Shown here: one piece after another, positions 15,521 through 23,934 of the stretch
Position numbering within the stretch: the first letter of the stretch is position 1
Layout of the letters: each line of letters begins with the position of its first letter
Source: Pseudomonas sp. MWU13-2105
GTDB taxonomy: Bacteria; Pseudomonadota; Gammaproteobacteria; Pseudomonadales; Pseudomonadaceae
Reading direction: 5' to 3'
Assembly (NCBI RefSeq): GCF_023242315.1
Contig: NZ_JALLIY010000031.1
Location: forward strand, 1-36,315
Length of the DNA stretch: 36,315 bases
Notes under the pieces: generated by a model
Told to the model about the DNA's origin: nothing
Databases searched by the model: none
Seen by the model: the letters and a program-made list of their open reading frames with translations, nothing else
Made by a program: the position numbers and the translations under genes

Positions 15521-17176
15521 ATGAAAACACTCCACAGCCGCCCGGGCCGTCCACAGTACTTTGCCCGTGCCACCGGTACCGTCGGCGCTGCCATCGCCTT
15601 GTGCACCTCGGTCAACGCCGTTGCTTTTCAGTTCGATACCGGTATACCCGACCTCACCACCAGTTGGACCAACACGCTCAAGTACAGCAACGCCTTTCGC
15701 GTCAAGGGTCGCGAGGGCAGTGTCTCTGGCGGCCCCGGCACCTCGGTCCCGAACTCGAACATGGATGACGGCGACCGTAACTTCAGTACCGGCCTGATCT
15801 CCAACCGCCTCGATTGGCTGTCGGACCTGGACGTGTACTACAAGGATGTCGGCGCGCGCCTGAGCGGCGCCGCCTGGTACGACTCGGTGTACAACGAGAG
15901 CAACGACAACAATTCGCCGGGCACCGCCAACGCCCTCAGCGTGCCCAACAATCACTTCACCGACGCCACCCGCAACCTCCACGGACGCAAGGCCGAAGTG
16001 CTCGATGCCTTTGTCTACGGCTCCCGTGATGTGGGTGACACCCGGGTCTCCGGGCGTCTTGGGCAATTCACCCAGATCTACGGTGAAAGCCTGTTCTTCG
16101 GCGCCAACGGCATCGCCAATGCGCAATCCACCGTCGATCTGGTCAAGCTGCAATCGGTGCCCGGTTCGCAGTTCAAGGAAATCCTCTTGCCCACCAAGCA
16201 GGTGTCCGGCAACTGGCAACTGAGCGATAGCGTCAGCGTCGGTGCCTATTACCAATTCGAGTGGAAGAAAACCCGCCTGCCGGGCTCCGGCAGCTATTTC
16301 AGCGGCGGTGATTTCGTCGGCGCGGGGGCCGAAAGTGTCTACTTTCCCACCGGGGTCCTGGTGCATGACGGCAGTATCAATGCACGCAACTCGGGCCAGT
16401 TCGGTGCCCAGCTGAAATTCAGCGTCGACGATTGGGACTTCGGTCTCTACGCGGCCAAGTACCACGATAAAACCCCGATTTTCTACTTCCGCCCCGCTGC
16501 ACTAATCCCCGGCGACAACGACACTTACGTCGACGTCTATGCCCAGGACATCAAGGTCTTCGGCGCCAGCTTCAGTACCCAGGCCGGTGAGGCGAATGTC
16601 GCCGGCGAGCTGTCGATGCGGGTCGATACGCCCCTGGCAGCCACCGGTGGCGTAGTGATCACCGGCATGGGGGCCGACAACGACAGGAATCCCGCATACC
16701 CGATCGGTAACTCGTTGCACGCCCAGGTGTCGATGATCAACGTCTACGGCGGCAATAAAATCTGGGATGCGGCGTCCTTCGCCGGTGAGTTGGCGTTCAA
16801 CCGGCGCTTGAGCATCAAGGAGAACGCCGACCAGCTGGACCCCAACACCACACGCGACGCCTACTCACTGCGCTTCACCTTCGAGCCGCAGTACTTCCAG
16901 GTCATGCCCGGGGTCGATGTGCAATTGCCGATCAACGTCGGTTACACCCCTTACGGCCGCTCTTCGGTGACCCCGCAAGCCTTCTCTCCGGAACACGGTG
17001 GCGACATCACATTCGGGCTCAAGGCCGACTACCAGAAGACCTGGTATGCCTCCCTCAGCTACACCAATTTCTTTGGGGCCGGCGGGCCGATCATCGACTC
17101 CAGCAACGCTTACACCTTCAAACAAAACATGAAAGACCGCGACTTCGTCGCGCTCTCGATTCAACGCACGTTCTGA
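15521..17176 (+). CDS. DUF1302 family protein, probable outer-membrane barrel
   Basis: A 551-residue DUF1302 protein. It has a Sec signal peptide with cleavage likely near NAVA-FQF (about residue 35). The mature part is rich in Gly, aromatic and alternating polar/hydrophobic strands and ends in a strand finishing with Phe (ALSIQRTF), as outer-membrane beta barrels do. DUF1302 genes are regularly followed by DUF1329, as here. The pair is thought to move hydrophobic compounds across the envelope, though no mechanism is proven. The ATG at 15521 is preceded by AGAGG. It begins a four-gene operon with DUF1329, a YCF48-like protein and an RND transporter, under the candidate GntR operators. Confidence 0.9.
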   Translation: MKTLHSRPGRPQYFARATGTVGAAIALCTSVNAVAFQFDTGIPDLTTSWTNTLKYSNAFRVKGREGSVSGGPGTSVPNSNMDDGDRNFSTGLISNRLDWLSDLDVYYKDVGARLSGAAWYDSVYNESNDNNSPGTANALSVPNNHFTDATRNLHGRKAEVLDAFVYGSRDVGDTRVSGRLGQFTQIYGESLFFGANGIANAQSTVDLVKLQSVPGSQFKEILLPTKQVSGNWQLSDSVSVGAYYQFEWKKTRLPGSGSYFSGGDFVGAGAESVYFPTGVLVHDGSINARNSGQFGAQLKFSVDDWDFGLYAAKYHDKTPIFYFRPAALIPGDNDTYVDVYAQDIKVFGASFSTQAGEANVAGELSMRVDTPLAATGGVVITGMGADNDRNPAYPIGNSLHAQVSMINVYGGNKIWDAASFAGELAFNRRLSIKENADQLDPNTTRDAYSLRFTFEPQYFQVMPGVDVQLPINVGYTPYGRSSVTPQAFSPEHGGDITFGLKADYQKTWYASLSYTNFFGAGGPIIDSSNAYTFKQNMKDRDFVALSIQRTF

Positions 17177-17202
17177 TTCCAGTCATGCTCCGGAGAACAA
17201 TT

Positions 17203-18555
17203 ATGAAACAGCATGCCCCCCTTCTTTCCGCCCTGGCCCTGCTCAGCCTCGTCTCGGGCCAGGCCCTGGCCGCAGTGTCCGCCGAACAGGCCGCGACCCT
17301 GAAAACCACCCTGACGCCGATGGGCGCCGTGAAAGCCGGCAACAAGGATGGCAGCATCCCAGCCTGGACCGGCGGCCTTGCCCAGGACGTGCCCGGGCCG
17401 AAGTTCGGCGATGTGCCGGCCGACCCGTTCCCCGGTGAAAAACCACTGTTTCAGATCACCGCGAAGAATGCCGCGCAATACGCCGACAAACTTAACGAAG
17501 GCACCCGCGCCCTGCTGGAGCAGTACCCGGACACCTTCCATCTGGAGGTCTACCCGAGCCACCGCAGCGCCGCCGCGCCGCAGTGGACCTATGACAACAC
17601 CCAAAAGAACGCCACACAGTGCCAACTGACTCAGAACGGCCTGTCGGTGCAGGGCTGCTACGGCGGCGTACCGTTCCCGATTCCGGCCAACGGTAACGAG
17701 CTGATCTGGAACTTCCTGCTGCGCACTGAAGCCGAGTCCATCGAACACGGCTACCGCAACATGATCGGTAACTCCGATGGCTCGCGGACCCTGGCCAGTC
17801 GGGGCGTGGAGAACTGGCAATACCCGTACTACTACAAGGATGGCGACGCGCAGAAGTGGTCCGGCCAATATGTACTGCTGCGTTTTCTCACCAACGAACC
17901 ACCGTTCAAGGCTGGTGAGTCCCTCGTCACCCACGACAGCATCGACGCCGCCAACCCCCGTGAAGCCTGGCAGTACCTGGTGGGCCAGCGCCGCGTGCGC
18001 CGCGCGCCGACCGTGGGTTACGACACTCCCGACTTCGTCGCTTCCGGCGCCAACTACTTCGACGAGGTCCATGGTTTTATCGGCCATCCGGACCGCTACC
18101 AATGGAAGCTGATCGGCAAGAAGGAAATGTACATCCCGTACAACCTCAACAAGTTCCACGCCGAGAAGCCGGATGACGTATTCACCGAGAAAACCCTCAA
18201 TTCCAGCAAGATGCGCTGGGAGCTGCACCGGGTCTGGGAAGTCGAAGCCAGCGTCGCCCCCGGCAAGCGCCATGCCGTACCGAAACGGCGCTTCTACATC
18301 GACGAAGACAGCTGGACCATCGCCCTGGCCGACGGCTACGACGCCCAGGACAAGTTGTGGCGCGTAACCCAGGCGCTGCCGTTCGTGGTGCCGTCGATTC
18401 CGGCCGTGGTGGTCAAGCCAGTGGTCATCTACAACCTGCAGGCCAAGACCTACAGCGTGGTTCAGGGCCTCAACGGCGAGACCTACAAAGTCGTGCCGCG
18501 CAAGCCGGAGAACTTCTTCACCGGCAACGCCGTGGCCTCGGGCTCGGCACGCTGA
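17203..18555 (+). CDS. DUF1329 family periplasmic/outer-membrane protein
   Basis: A 450-residue DUF1329 protein with a Sec signal peptide (hydrophobic run LLSALALLSLVSG, cleavage likely after QALA). Typical elements are the early TLTPMGAVKAGNKDGSIPAW segment, YPSHRSAAAP, GVPFPIP, and the late WELHRVWEVEA followed by KRRFYIDEDSW strands. The fold is thought to be a LolA/LolB-like half-barrel that could cradle a lipophilic ligand. It lies 26 bases after DUF1302 with a CGGAGAA Shine-Dalgarno. A periplasmic carrier or outer-membrane partner for DUF1302 and the RND pump is inferred. No experimental role is known to me. Confidence 0.9.
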   Translation: MKQHAPLLSALALLSLVSGQALAAVSAEQAATLKTTLTPMGAVKAGNKDGSIPAWTGGLAQDVPGPKFGDVPADPFPGEKPLFQITAKNAAQYADKLNEGTRALLEQYPDTFHLEVYPSHRSAAAPQWTYDNTQKNATQCQLTQNGLSVQGCYGGVPFPIPANGNELIWNFLLRTEAESIEHGYRNMIGNSDGSRTLASRGVENWQYPYYYKDGDAQKWSGQYVLLRFLTNEPPFKAGESLVTHDSIDAANPREAWQYLVGQRRVRRAPTVGYDTPDFVASGANYFDEVHGFIGHPDRYQWKLIGKKEMYIPYNLNKFHAEKPDDVFTEKTLNSSKMRWELHRVWEVEASVAPGKRHAVPKRRFYIDEDSWTIALADGYDAQDKLWRVTQALPFVVPSIPAVVVKPVVIYNLQAKTYSVVQGLNGETYKVVPRKPENFFTGNAVASGSAR

Positions 18556-18571
18556 CTCTGTGACGCAGCAC

Positions 18572-18598
18572 ATGGGGCCGGCACCTGGCGGGCCCCAT
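18572..18598 (+). other. Intercistronic hairpin
   Basis: ATGGGGCC and GGCCCCAT form an 8-bp GC-rich stem with an 11-base loop between the DUF1329 and YCF48-like genes. No T-run follows. It may tune relative expression of the two outer-envelope genes against the two downstream genes. Confidence 0.5.
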
Positions 18599-18619
18599 TC
18601 CCGGATTGTCGAGGTAGAG

Positions 18620-19744
18620 ATGTCCATGCACCTATTCAAACGCACTGTCCCCCACCTCCCCTGCACTGCGCTGGCCCTGCTGTTGGGCCTGACACCGCTG
18701 GCCCAGGCCGAATCCACCAGCGAGGCCGAGCTCTTTCAACGTCCGGCGCTGCACAGCGAGCTGGCTCCGCGCTCACTGATGCTCAGCGTGGCCCGAGCCG
18801 GTCAATCATTGGTGGCCGTGGGAGAGCGCGGTTTTATCCTGCGCTCCGCAGACAACGGCCAGTCTTGGCAACAGATGCCCTCGCCGGTGAGCGTGACCCT
18901 GACCCAGGTGACCTTTCCCTCCACCGATCAAGGCTGGGCAGTTGGGCATGCCGGGGTGATCCTGCACAGTGCCGACGGAGGCCTGAGCTGGACCTCGCAA
19001 CTGGACGGTAACCAGGCCGCCCGCCTGGCGCTGGATGCGGCCAACCAGGCACTGGCCGAAACCCCTGGCGATGAGGCGCAACAGCGCGTCGACGACGCCC
19101 AACGGCTGCTGGAAGACGGCCCGGACAAACCTTTCCTCGCCGTGCACTTCTTCAACCCACAGCACGGCCTCGTTGTCGGTGCCTACGGCCTGGCCTTCGA
19201 AACCCTGGACGGCGGCCAGCACTGGCAGTCCATCAGTGCGCGTCTGGACAACCCGTCGGCGCTGCACCTCTACGGCATCCTGGACCTACAAGGCACGCTG
19301 TTTATCGCTGCCGAACAAGGCCTGCTTCTGCGTTCCACCGACCAGGGCGGGCATTTTCGTCGTATCGAGATCCCGGCCAATGGCACTCTGTTCGGCCTGC
19401 TCGCCAGCCACCAGAACCATCTGTTGGCTTTCGGCCTGCGCGGCAAGATCTACCGTTCCGAAGATCAAGGCGACAGCTGGAGCAACATCGCCAACAACCA
19501 ACCCGTGACGCTCACCGCTGGCCTGGTCAGCGCCGACGGCAGCCTGTTGCTGGTGGACGAAACCGGGCGGGTGCTGCGCAGCCAGGATGACGGCCGCAGC
19601 TTCAGCGCCACCGCCCAAGGGCAGAACACCGCCCTCAATGGCCTGGTCCAGACCGCCGGCGGTGGCTTGGTAGCCGCCGGTGCCCATGGGCTTATCGCCT
19701 TTTCCCTCAGAGACAGCCAGCGGAGCAGCGCCCGTGAACAGTAA
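18620..19744 (+). CDS. YCF48/BNR-repeat secreted protein
   Basis: A 374-residue protein with a signal peptide (LALLLGLTPLAQA, then ESTSEAELF). The mature chain has repeated beta-propeller blades with S-x-D-x-G-x-S/H-W signatures, for example SADNGQSWQQM, SADGGLSWTSQ, TLDGGQHWQSI, STDQGGHFRRI, SEDQGDSWSNI and SQDDGRSFSA. This is the BNR/YCF48 (photosystem II stability factor HCF136-like) fold. In non-photosynthetic bacteria such proteins accompany RND transporters and probably assist assembly or substrate transfer in the periplasm. Start is ATG 18620 after GAGG; ATG 18626 is an alternative. Its end overlaps the RND gene start by 11 bases, implying translational coupling. Confidence 0.88.
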   Translation: MSMHLFKRTVPHLPCTALALLLGLTPLAQAESTSEAELFQRPALHSELAPRSLMLSVARAGQSLVAVGERGFILRSADNGQSWQQMPSPVSVTLTQVTFPSTDQGWAVGHAGVILHSADGGLSWTSQLDGNQAARLALDAANQALAETPGDEAQQRVDDAQRLLEDGPDKPFLAVHFFNPQHGLVVGAYGLAFETLDGGQHWQSISARLDNPSALHLYGILDLQGTLFIAAEQGLLLRSTDQGGHFRRIEIPANGTLFGLLASHQNHLLAFGLRGKIYRSEDQGDSWSNIANNQPVTLTAGLVSADGSLLLVDETGRVLRSQDDGRSFSATAQGQNTALNGLVQTAGGGLVAAGAHGLIAFSLRDSQRSSAREQ

Positions 19745-22151
19745 AGCGATCGACCCTCACAGCAACACGGCGCCTGAACCGCTGCTGTTCGACAAACGCT
19801 CCGGCAGCTTGGTGGAGCGCCTGCTGTTCAACCATCGCGCCCTGGTCGTGGCCTTGTGTCTGCTGATCAGCGCGGTGCTGGGGTATCAGGCCACTCACCT
19901 CAAGCTCAGCGCCGCCTTCGAAAAGATGATCCCGGTGGGTCATCCCTATATCGAAAACTACTTCAAATACCGTGGCCAATTGGGCGAAGGCGGCAACACC
20001 CTGCGTATCGCCCTCGAAGCCAAACAGGGCACCATCTATGATGCCGAGTACCTGGACACCCTCAAGCGCATCAACGACGAGTTGTTCCTCGTCGACGGTG
20101 TCGACCGGCCCTACATGAAATCCTTGTGGACCCCGGCCACCCGCTGGATTGGCGTGACCGAAGAAGGCTTCGACGGCGGGCCGGTGATCCCCGACGACTA
20201 TAACGGCTCGGCGGCGAGCATCGATCAAGTCCGCCAGAACGTCGAACGTTCCGGAGAGCTGGGCCGCTTGGTGGCCTCGAACCTGCGCTCCAGTGTGATC
20301 CTGCTGCCGCTGCAGGACACCAGCAGCCAAGGCAGCGCCCCGCTGGATTACCACGCCCTGTCGCAACGCCTGGAACAACTGCGCCATCACTACGAAAGCG
20401 ACCGTTACTCCATCGCCATCACCGGTTTCGCCAAGGTGGTCGGCGACTTGATGGACGGCCTATTGCTGATGCAGGTGTTCTTCGTCGGCACCCTGCTAAT
20501 CTGTGCCCTGGTGTTGCTGTGGTACACACGCTGCCTGCGCAGTACCCTGCTGGTGCTGTCCTGTTCGCTGATCGCCGTGCTATGGCTGCTGGGCCTGTTG
20601 CCGACCCTGGGTTATCAGCTGGATCCCTACTCGATCCTGGTGCCGTTCCTGGTGTTTGCCATTGGCCTGAGCCATGGCGCGCAGAAGATGAACGGCATCA
20701 TGCAGGACATCGGCCGTGGTGCCGACAAGCTGGTGGCCGCACGCTTCACCTTCCGTCGGCTGTTCCTTACCGGGCTGATGGCACTGATGGCTGACGCCGT
20801 GGGGTTTGCGGTGTTGATGATCATCAATATCCCAGTGATCCAGGACCTGGCGATCACCGCCACCCTGGGGGTGATGGTGCTGGTTTTGACCAACCTGGTG
20901 CTGCTGCCGATCCTGCTGTCCTTGACCGGCGTCAGCCGCCGCGCCGCCGAACGCGAAGCCCGGGCCGAACGCCTGGCCCTGAGCGACCTCCAGCACCGGC
21001 GCCATCCGTTGTGGGCGTTTCTCGACCGCTTCACCGAGTTGAAATGGGCCCGACGGGCGATTGCCGTGGCGGCACTGCTGGGAATCGCCGGCTTTGCCGT
21101 CAGCCTGCACGTCAAGGTCGGCGACTTGAACCCCGGCGCCCCGGAACTGCGTGCGGATTCGCGCTACAACCGCGACAACGCATTCATGGTCGGTAACTAT
21201 GCGGCCAGCAGCGACAAGTACGTGGTCATGGTCAAGACCCCACCTTTCTACTGCGCCAACTACAACACCCTGGTCACCGTGGATGCCCTGGAAGCACGCC
21301 TGCAACAATTGCCTGGCGTGGTCTCCACCAGCTCCCTGGCAGCCTTGAGCAAACAGGCGGCGGCCGGCATGAACGAAGGCAGCCTGCGCTGGTATGAAAT
21401 CCCCCGCAACCAGGGCTTGCTCAACGCCATCATCACCCGCGCGCCACGGGAGTTGTTCAACCAGAACTGCGACCTGCTGACGGTCAACGTGTTCCTCTCC
21501 GATCACAAGGCCGACACCCTGACCCGCGTCGCCAACACCGTCGAAGCCTTCGCCGCGACCCACAACACGGCTGAGCTGCAATTCATGTCCGCCGCCGGTA
21601 ACGCAGGGATCGAAGCTGCCACCAACATCGTGGTCAAACGGGCCAATATGCAGATGCTGCTGGTGGTGTACCTGGCGGTGATCGTACTGTGCCTGATCAC
21701 CTTCCGCTCCTGGCGCGCAGTGATCTGCACCGTGCTGCCGCTGATGCTCACATCGATACTCTGTGAAGCCCTGATGGTCGGCCTGGATATCGGTCTGAAG
21801 GTCGCCACGCTGCCGGTGATCGCCCTGGGGGTCGGTATAGGCGTGGATTACTCGCTGTATATTCTGAGCATTACCCTGGCCAACCTGCGGCAAGGTGCAA
21901 GCTTGTCCAACGCCTACTACACCGCCCTGCTGTCCACCGGCAAAGTGGTGGTGCTGACCGGTGTGACCCTGGGCGTGGCGGTAGCGACCTGGGTGTTGTC
22001 GCCGATCAAATTCCAGGCCGACATGGGCATCCTCCTGGCCTTCATGTTTATCTGGAACATGCTGGGCGCCTTGATCCTCACTCCGGCTCTTGCGCGGTTA
22101 TTGCTCAACCCTGCTGAGGCCAAGCTCGGGGTGCCCTCATCCACTCATTAA
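19734..22151 (+). CDS. RND-superfamily (MMPL-type) transporter
   Basis: An 805-residue inner-membrane protein with the RND/MMPL layout: one membrane helix near residues 33-52, a periplasmic loop, a helix cluster (LLMQVFFVGTLLICALVLLWY onward), a second loop, and a second cluster including LLVVYLAVIVLCLITF and ALGVGIGVDYSLYILSI with the GVDYS motif of sterol-sensing-like RND domains. Members export lipids, hopanoids or other hydrophobic molecules by proton antiport. GTG at 19734 is the chosen start; GGAG lies upstream and the gene overlaps the YCF48-like stop. It forms one transcription unit with DUF1302, DUF1329 and YCF48, so it probably moves the hydrophobic substrate or a toxic intermediate across the inner membrane. 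Direction is uncertain. Confidence 0.92.
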   Translation: MNSKAIDPHSNTAPEPLLFDKRSGSLVERLLFNHRALVVALCLLISAVLGYQATHLKLSAAFEKMIPVGHPYIENYFKYRGQLGEGGNTLRIALEAKQGTIYDAEYLDTLKRINDELFLVDGVDRPYMKSLWTPATRWIGVTEEGFDGGPVIPDDYNGSAASIDQVRQNVERSGELGRLVASNLRSSVILLPLQDTSSQGSAPLDYHALSQRLEQLRHHYESDRYSIAITGFAKVVGDLMDGLLLMQVFFVGTLLICALVLLWYTRCLRSTLLVLSCSLIAVLWLLGLLPTLGYQLDPYSILVPFLVFAIGLSHGAQKMNGIMQDIGRGADKLVAARFTFRRLFLTGLMALMADAVGFAVLMIINIPVIQDLAITATLGVMVLVLTNLVLLPILLSLTGVSRRAAEREARAERLALSDLQHRRHPLWAFLDRFTELKWARRAIAVAALLGIAGFAVSLHVKVGDLNPGAPELRADSRYNRDNAFMVGNYAASSDKYVVMVKTPPFYCANYNTLVTVDALEARLQQLPGVVSTSSLAALSKQAAAGMNEGSLRWYEIPRNQGLLNAIITRAPRELFNQNCDLLTVNVFLSDHKADTLTRVANTVEAFAATHNTAELQFMSAAGNAGIEAATNIVVKRANMQMLLVVYLAVIVLCLITFRSWRAVICTVLPLMLTSILCEALMVGLDIGLKVATLPVIALGVGIGVDYSLYILSITLANLRQGASLSNAYYTALLSTGKVVVLTGVTLGVAVATWVLSPIKFQADMGILLAFMFIWNMLGALILTPALARLLLNPAEAKLGVPSSTH

Positions 22152-22160
22152 CCTCTGACC

Positions 22161-22185
22161 TGCAGCGCTCTGACCAAGCGCTGCA
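22161..22185 (+). terminator. Hairpin after the RND gene, possible weak terminator
   Basis: TGCAGCGCT and AGCGCTGCA form a 9-bp perfect stem with a seven-base loop, ten bases after the RND stop. No T-run follows, so termination may be weak or factor-assisted. The position at the end of the quartet operon favours a terminator or 3'-end stabiliser. Confidence 0.5.
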
Positions 22186-22330
22186 ACATCAACACCAGCA
22201 AGGCGGCGTGCAAGGACCACCATCAGCCTGTGCGAAATGCCGGAGAAAGCCCATGAAAGTCACAAGACACCCTCCGCCGCTCCTCGTATATTTCTTCCGG
22301 AGCCCAGCTCTCCCCACCCGCGTTTATTTT

Positions 22331-22346
22331 TGAACGATGACGTTCA
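22331..22346. promoter_or_regulatory. Inverted repeat TGAACG-N4-CGTTCA
   Basis: A perfect 6-4-6 inverted repeat lies 33 bases before the start of the broken alpha/beta-hydrolase gene, and CGTTC is partly repeated by GAACG just downstream. It may be an operator remnant for that gene. No regulator can be assigned. The rest of the 22186-22379 gap shows nothing else I can support. Confidence 0.3.
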
Positions 22347-22379
22347 TAAGCTTCGAACGATTTCAGGAAGCACGACAGC

Positions 22380-23028
22380 ATGACAACAGAGAGCTGATTT
22401 CTGCAGGGTGCCACCGGAAACCTGGAAGTGTTCCTGGACAGACCGGCGGTGGTCAGAGCCAGTGCCCTGGTCTTGCATCCCCACTCTCTGTTGGGTGGAA
22501 ACGCGAATTACAAGGTGCCGTTCACTATCATGCGTGCCCTCGCTAGCACAGGTGTTTGCGTGTATCGCCCCAATTTCCGTGGCGTGGGTAATTCGGCGGG
22601 GGGCTTCGACACAGGTGAACTGGAAACACAAGACACACTTTGTCTGATCAAGCACATTCGTGAAGCCGAAGGACCTCTTCCCACTGATATTGATAGGCTT
22701 CTCGTTTGGCGCCTATGTCGCAGCAAAAGCGGCCCTGGCACTGCACGCCACTGACGAGCCTTGCGATGATCTGCTGTTATGCGGTCTGCCCTATGGAGAA
22801 GTAAAGGAACGCCGAAATTACGACACACCCACCATTTCCGGTGCTTACCTCATACATGGCGAACAGGACGAAGATGCACCACTGCATAACACCTTGCGTT
22901 GGGCGGCATTGAGCAAGACCCCCATCATGGTCGTACCGGACGCGGACCATTTTTTCAGTGGAAAACTGGGTGTGTTCGGCGCATTGATACGCGACCGGGT
23001 GATCGCCAGATTGGCGAACGCAGGCTAA
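22380..23028 (+). pseudogene. Alpha/beta-hydrolase pseudogene (COG2945-like)
   Basis: The two parts together encode a small alpha/beta hydrolase. ALVLHPHSLLGGNANYK and VYRPNFRGVGNSAG come from the first part. The nucleophile motif GFSFGAYVA, HGEQDED with the acid residue, and DADHFFSGKL with the catalytic His come from the second. The likely ATG at 22380 follows AGGAAG, but the sixth codon is TGA, after which the frame continues as FLQGATGNLEVFLDRP. A +1 shift near 22683 then moves the homology to another frame, where one extra base separates GPLP from LILIGFSFG. Two independent lesions make a true pseudogene more likely than a read error. A GTG at 22428 could restart translation but would not cure the shift. 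It converges on the AraC gene at 23050. Confidence 0.85.
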
Positions 23029-23049
23029 GTGTCACACCCAAAGCCTGGT

Positions 23050-23874
23050 TCACACCCAAGCACACTGTTTGCCCTTCATTTGTCGAGCACTGTCGAGGCA
23101 ACGTTCCTCTTCCCGTCGATACTCATTGGGCGTCATATGGGTCAGCTTGCGAAACATGCTGATAAACGAAGAGGCCGTTTTGTAACCCAGCACCGATGCG
23201 ATGGTTTCGACGGTCTGACCTTGCTGCAGCATCGCCAACGACTCCACCACCATTAAGCGCTGGCGCCACTCAAGAAACGTCATGCCCAAGTCTCGCTGGC
23301 AGCGCCGCGCCAATGTTCGCTCCGACAGGTTGAGCGATAGCGCAAAATCTGAAAAGGTCCGTTGATCATAGGGGTTCTGCTTCAATTGACTCAGCAATGA
23401 GCCAAATACCGGGTCAGCAGAATGAGGCAAGTAGCTGCCACTGCTCCTGGCATGCACCAACCTGTCGACCAGCACCCTGAGCAGGCGTTTTCCCACATCG
23501 TCCTGCTCATCGTCGCCGGTGCTGTTGAAGACCTGCGTCAACAACGCACGAAGTAGCGTATCCACCTCCAACGCGCAGTGTTCGCCGGGTAGCAAGGCGC
23601 AGAACATCTTCGGCAAATAAATGGAGATGTGCCTCGCATGCTGCCGATTGAAGCAGGAGCGCTGCTGCCCCGGCGGTAACCACACCCCATATTGGTGGGT
23701 CACGAGATAACCATGGCCACCCACGTCGACCTCCAGCAAACCGGAGAACGAGTAGATAAACTCCCCACGCGCCTCCAACGACCTGGAGGTGATGCTGTTC
23801 GCTGGCAACCAGGCTGATCGGGACAAAATCTGATCGTCTGCCTGGCCGGAAACAGCCTTACATTCGCCACCCAT
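23050..23874 (-). CDS. AraC-family transcriptional regulator
   Basis: A 274-residue regulator. The N-terminal half is a cupin-like sensor (GVWLPPGQQRSCFNRQHARHISIYL). The C-terminal AraC domain has a first helix-turn-helix at about 171-193 (RTFSDFALSLNLSERTLARR) and a second at about 220-243 (TVETIASVLGYKTASSFISMF), closing with THMTPNEYRRE. I start at 23874, where AGAGGG precedes the ATG; an upstream start 16 codons earlier lacks this. It lies 60 bases downstream of the aminotransferase gene at the end of the long minus-strand run, so it may regulate that gene, the lactam operon or the neighbouring pseudogene. The effector is unknown. Confidence 0.9.
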   Translation of the reverse strand: MGGECKAVSGQADDQILSRSAWLPANSITSRSLEARGEFIYSFSGLLEVDVGGHGYLVTHQYGVWLPPGQQRSCFNRQHARHISIYLPKMFCALLPGEHCALEVDTLLRALLTQVFNSTGDDEQDDVGKRLLRVLVDRLVHARSSGSYLPHSADPVFGSLLSQLKQNPYDQRTFSDFALSLNLSERTLARRCQRDLGMTFLEWRQRLMVVESLAMLQQGQTVETIASVLGYKTASSFISMFRKLTHMTPNEYRREEERCLDSARQMKGKQCAWV

Positions 23875-23934
23875 GACTTTGCCCTCTACGCCGCTCTGCT
23901 TTCCACAGCATTTCCTGCCCATGCCTCGCCCCCA

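Noticed and set aside
17161..18717. A 518-codon open frame on the minus strand opposite DUF1329
   Set aside because: Shadow of DUF1329; no domain is recognisable.
20580..21893. A 437-codon His/Gln-rich open frame on the minus strand opposite the RND gene
   Set aside because: Shadow of the transporter. The His/Gln richness is what the reverse complement of common Leu and Val codons produces.
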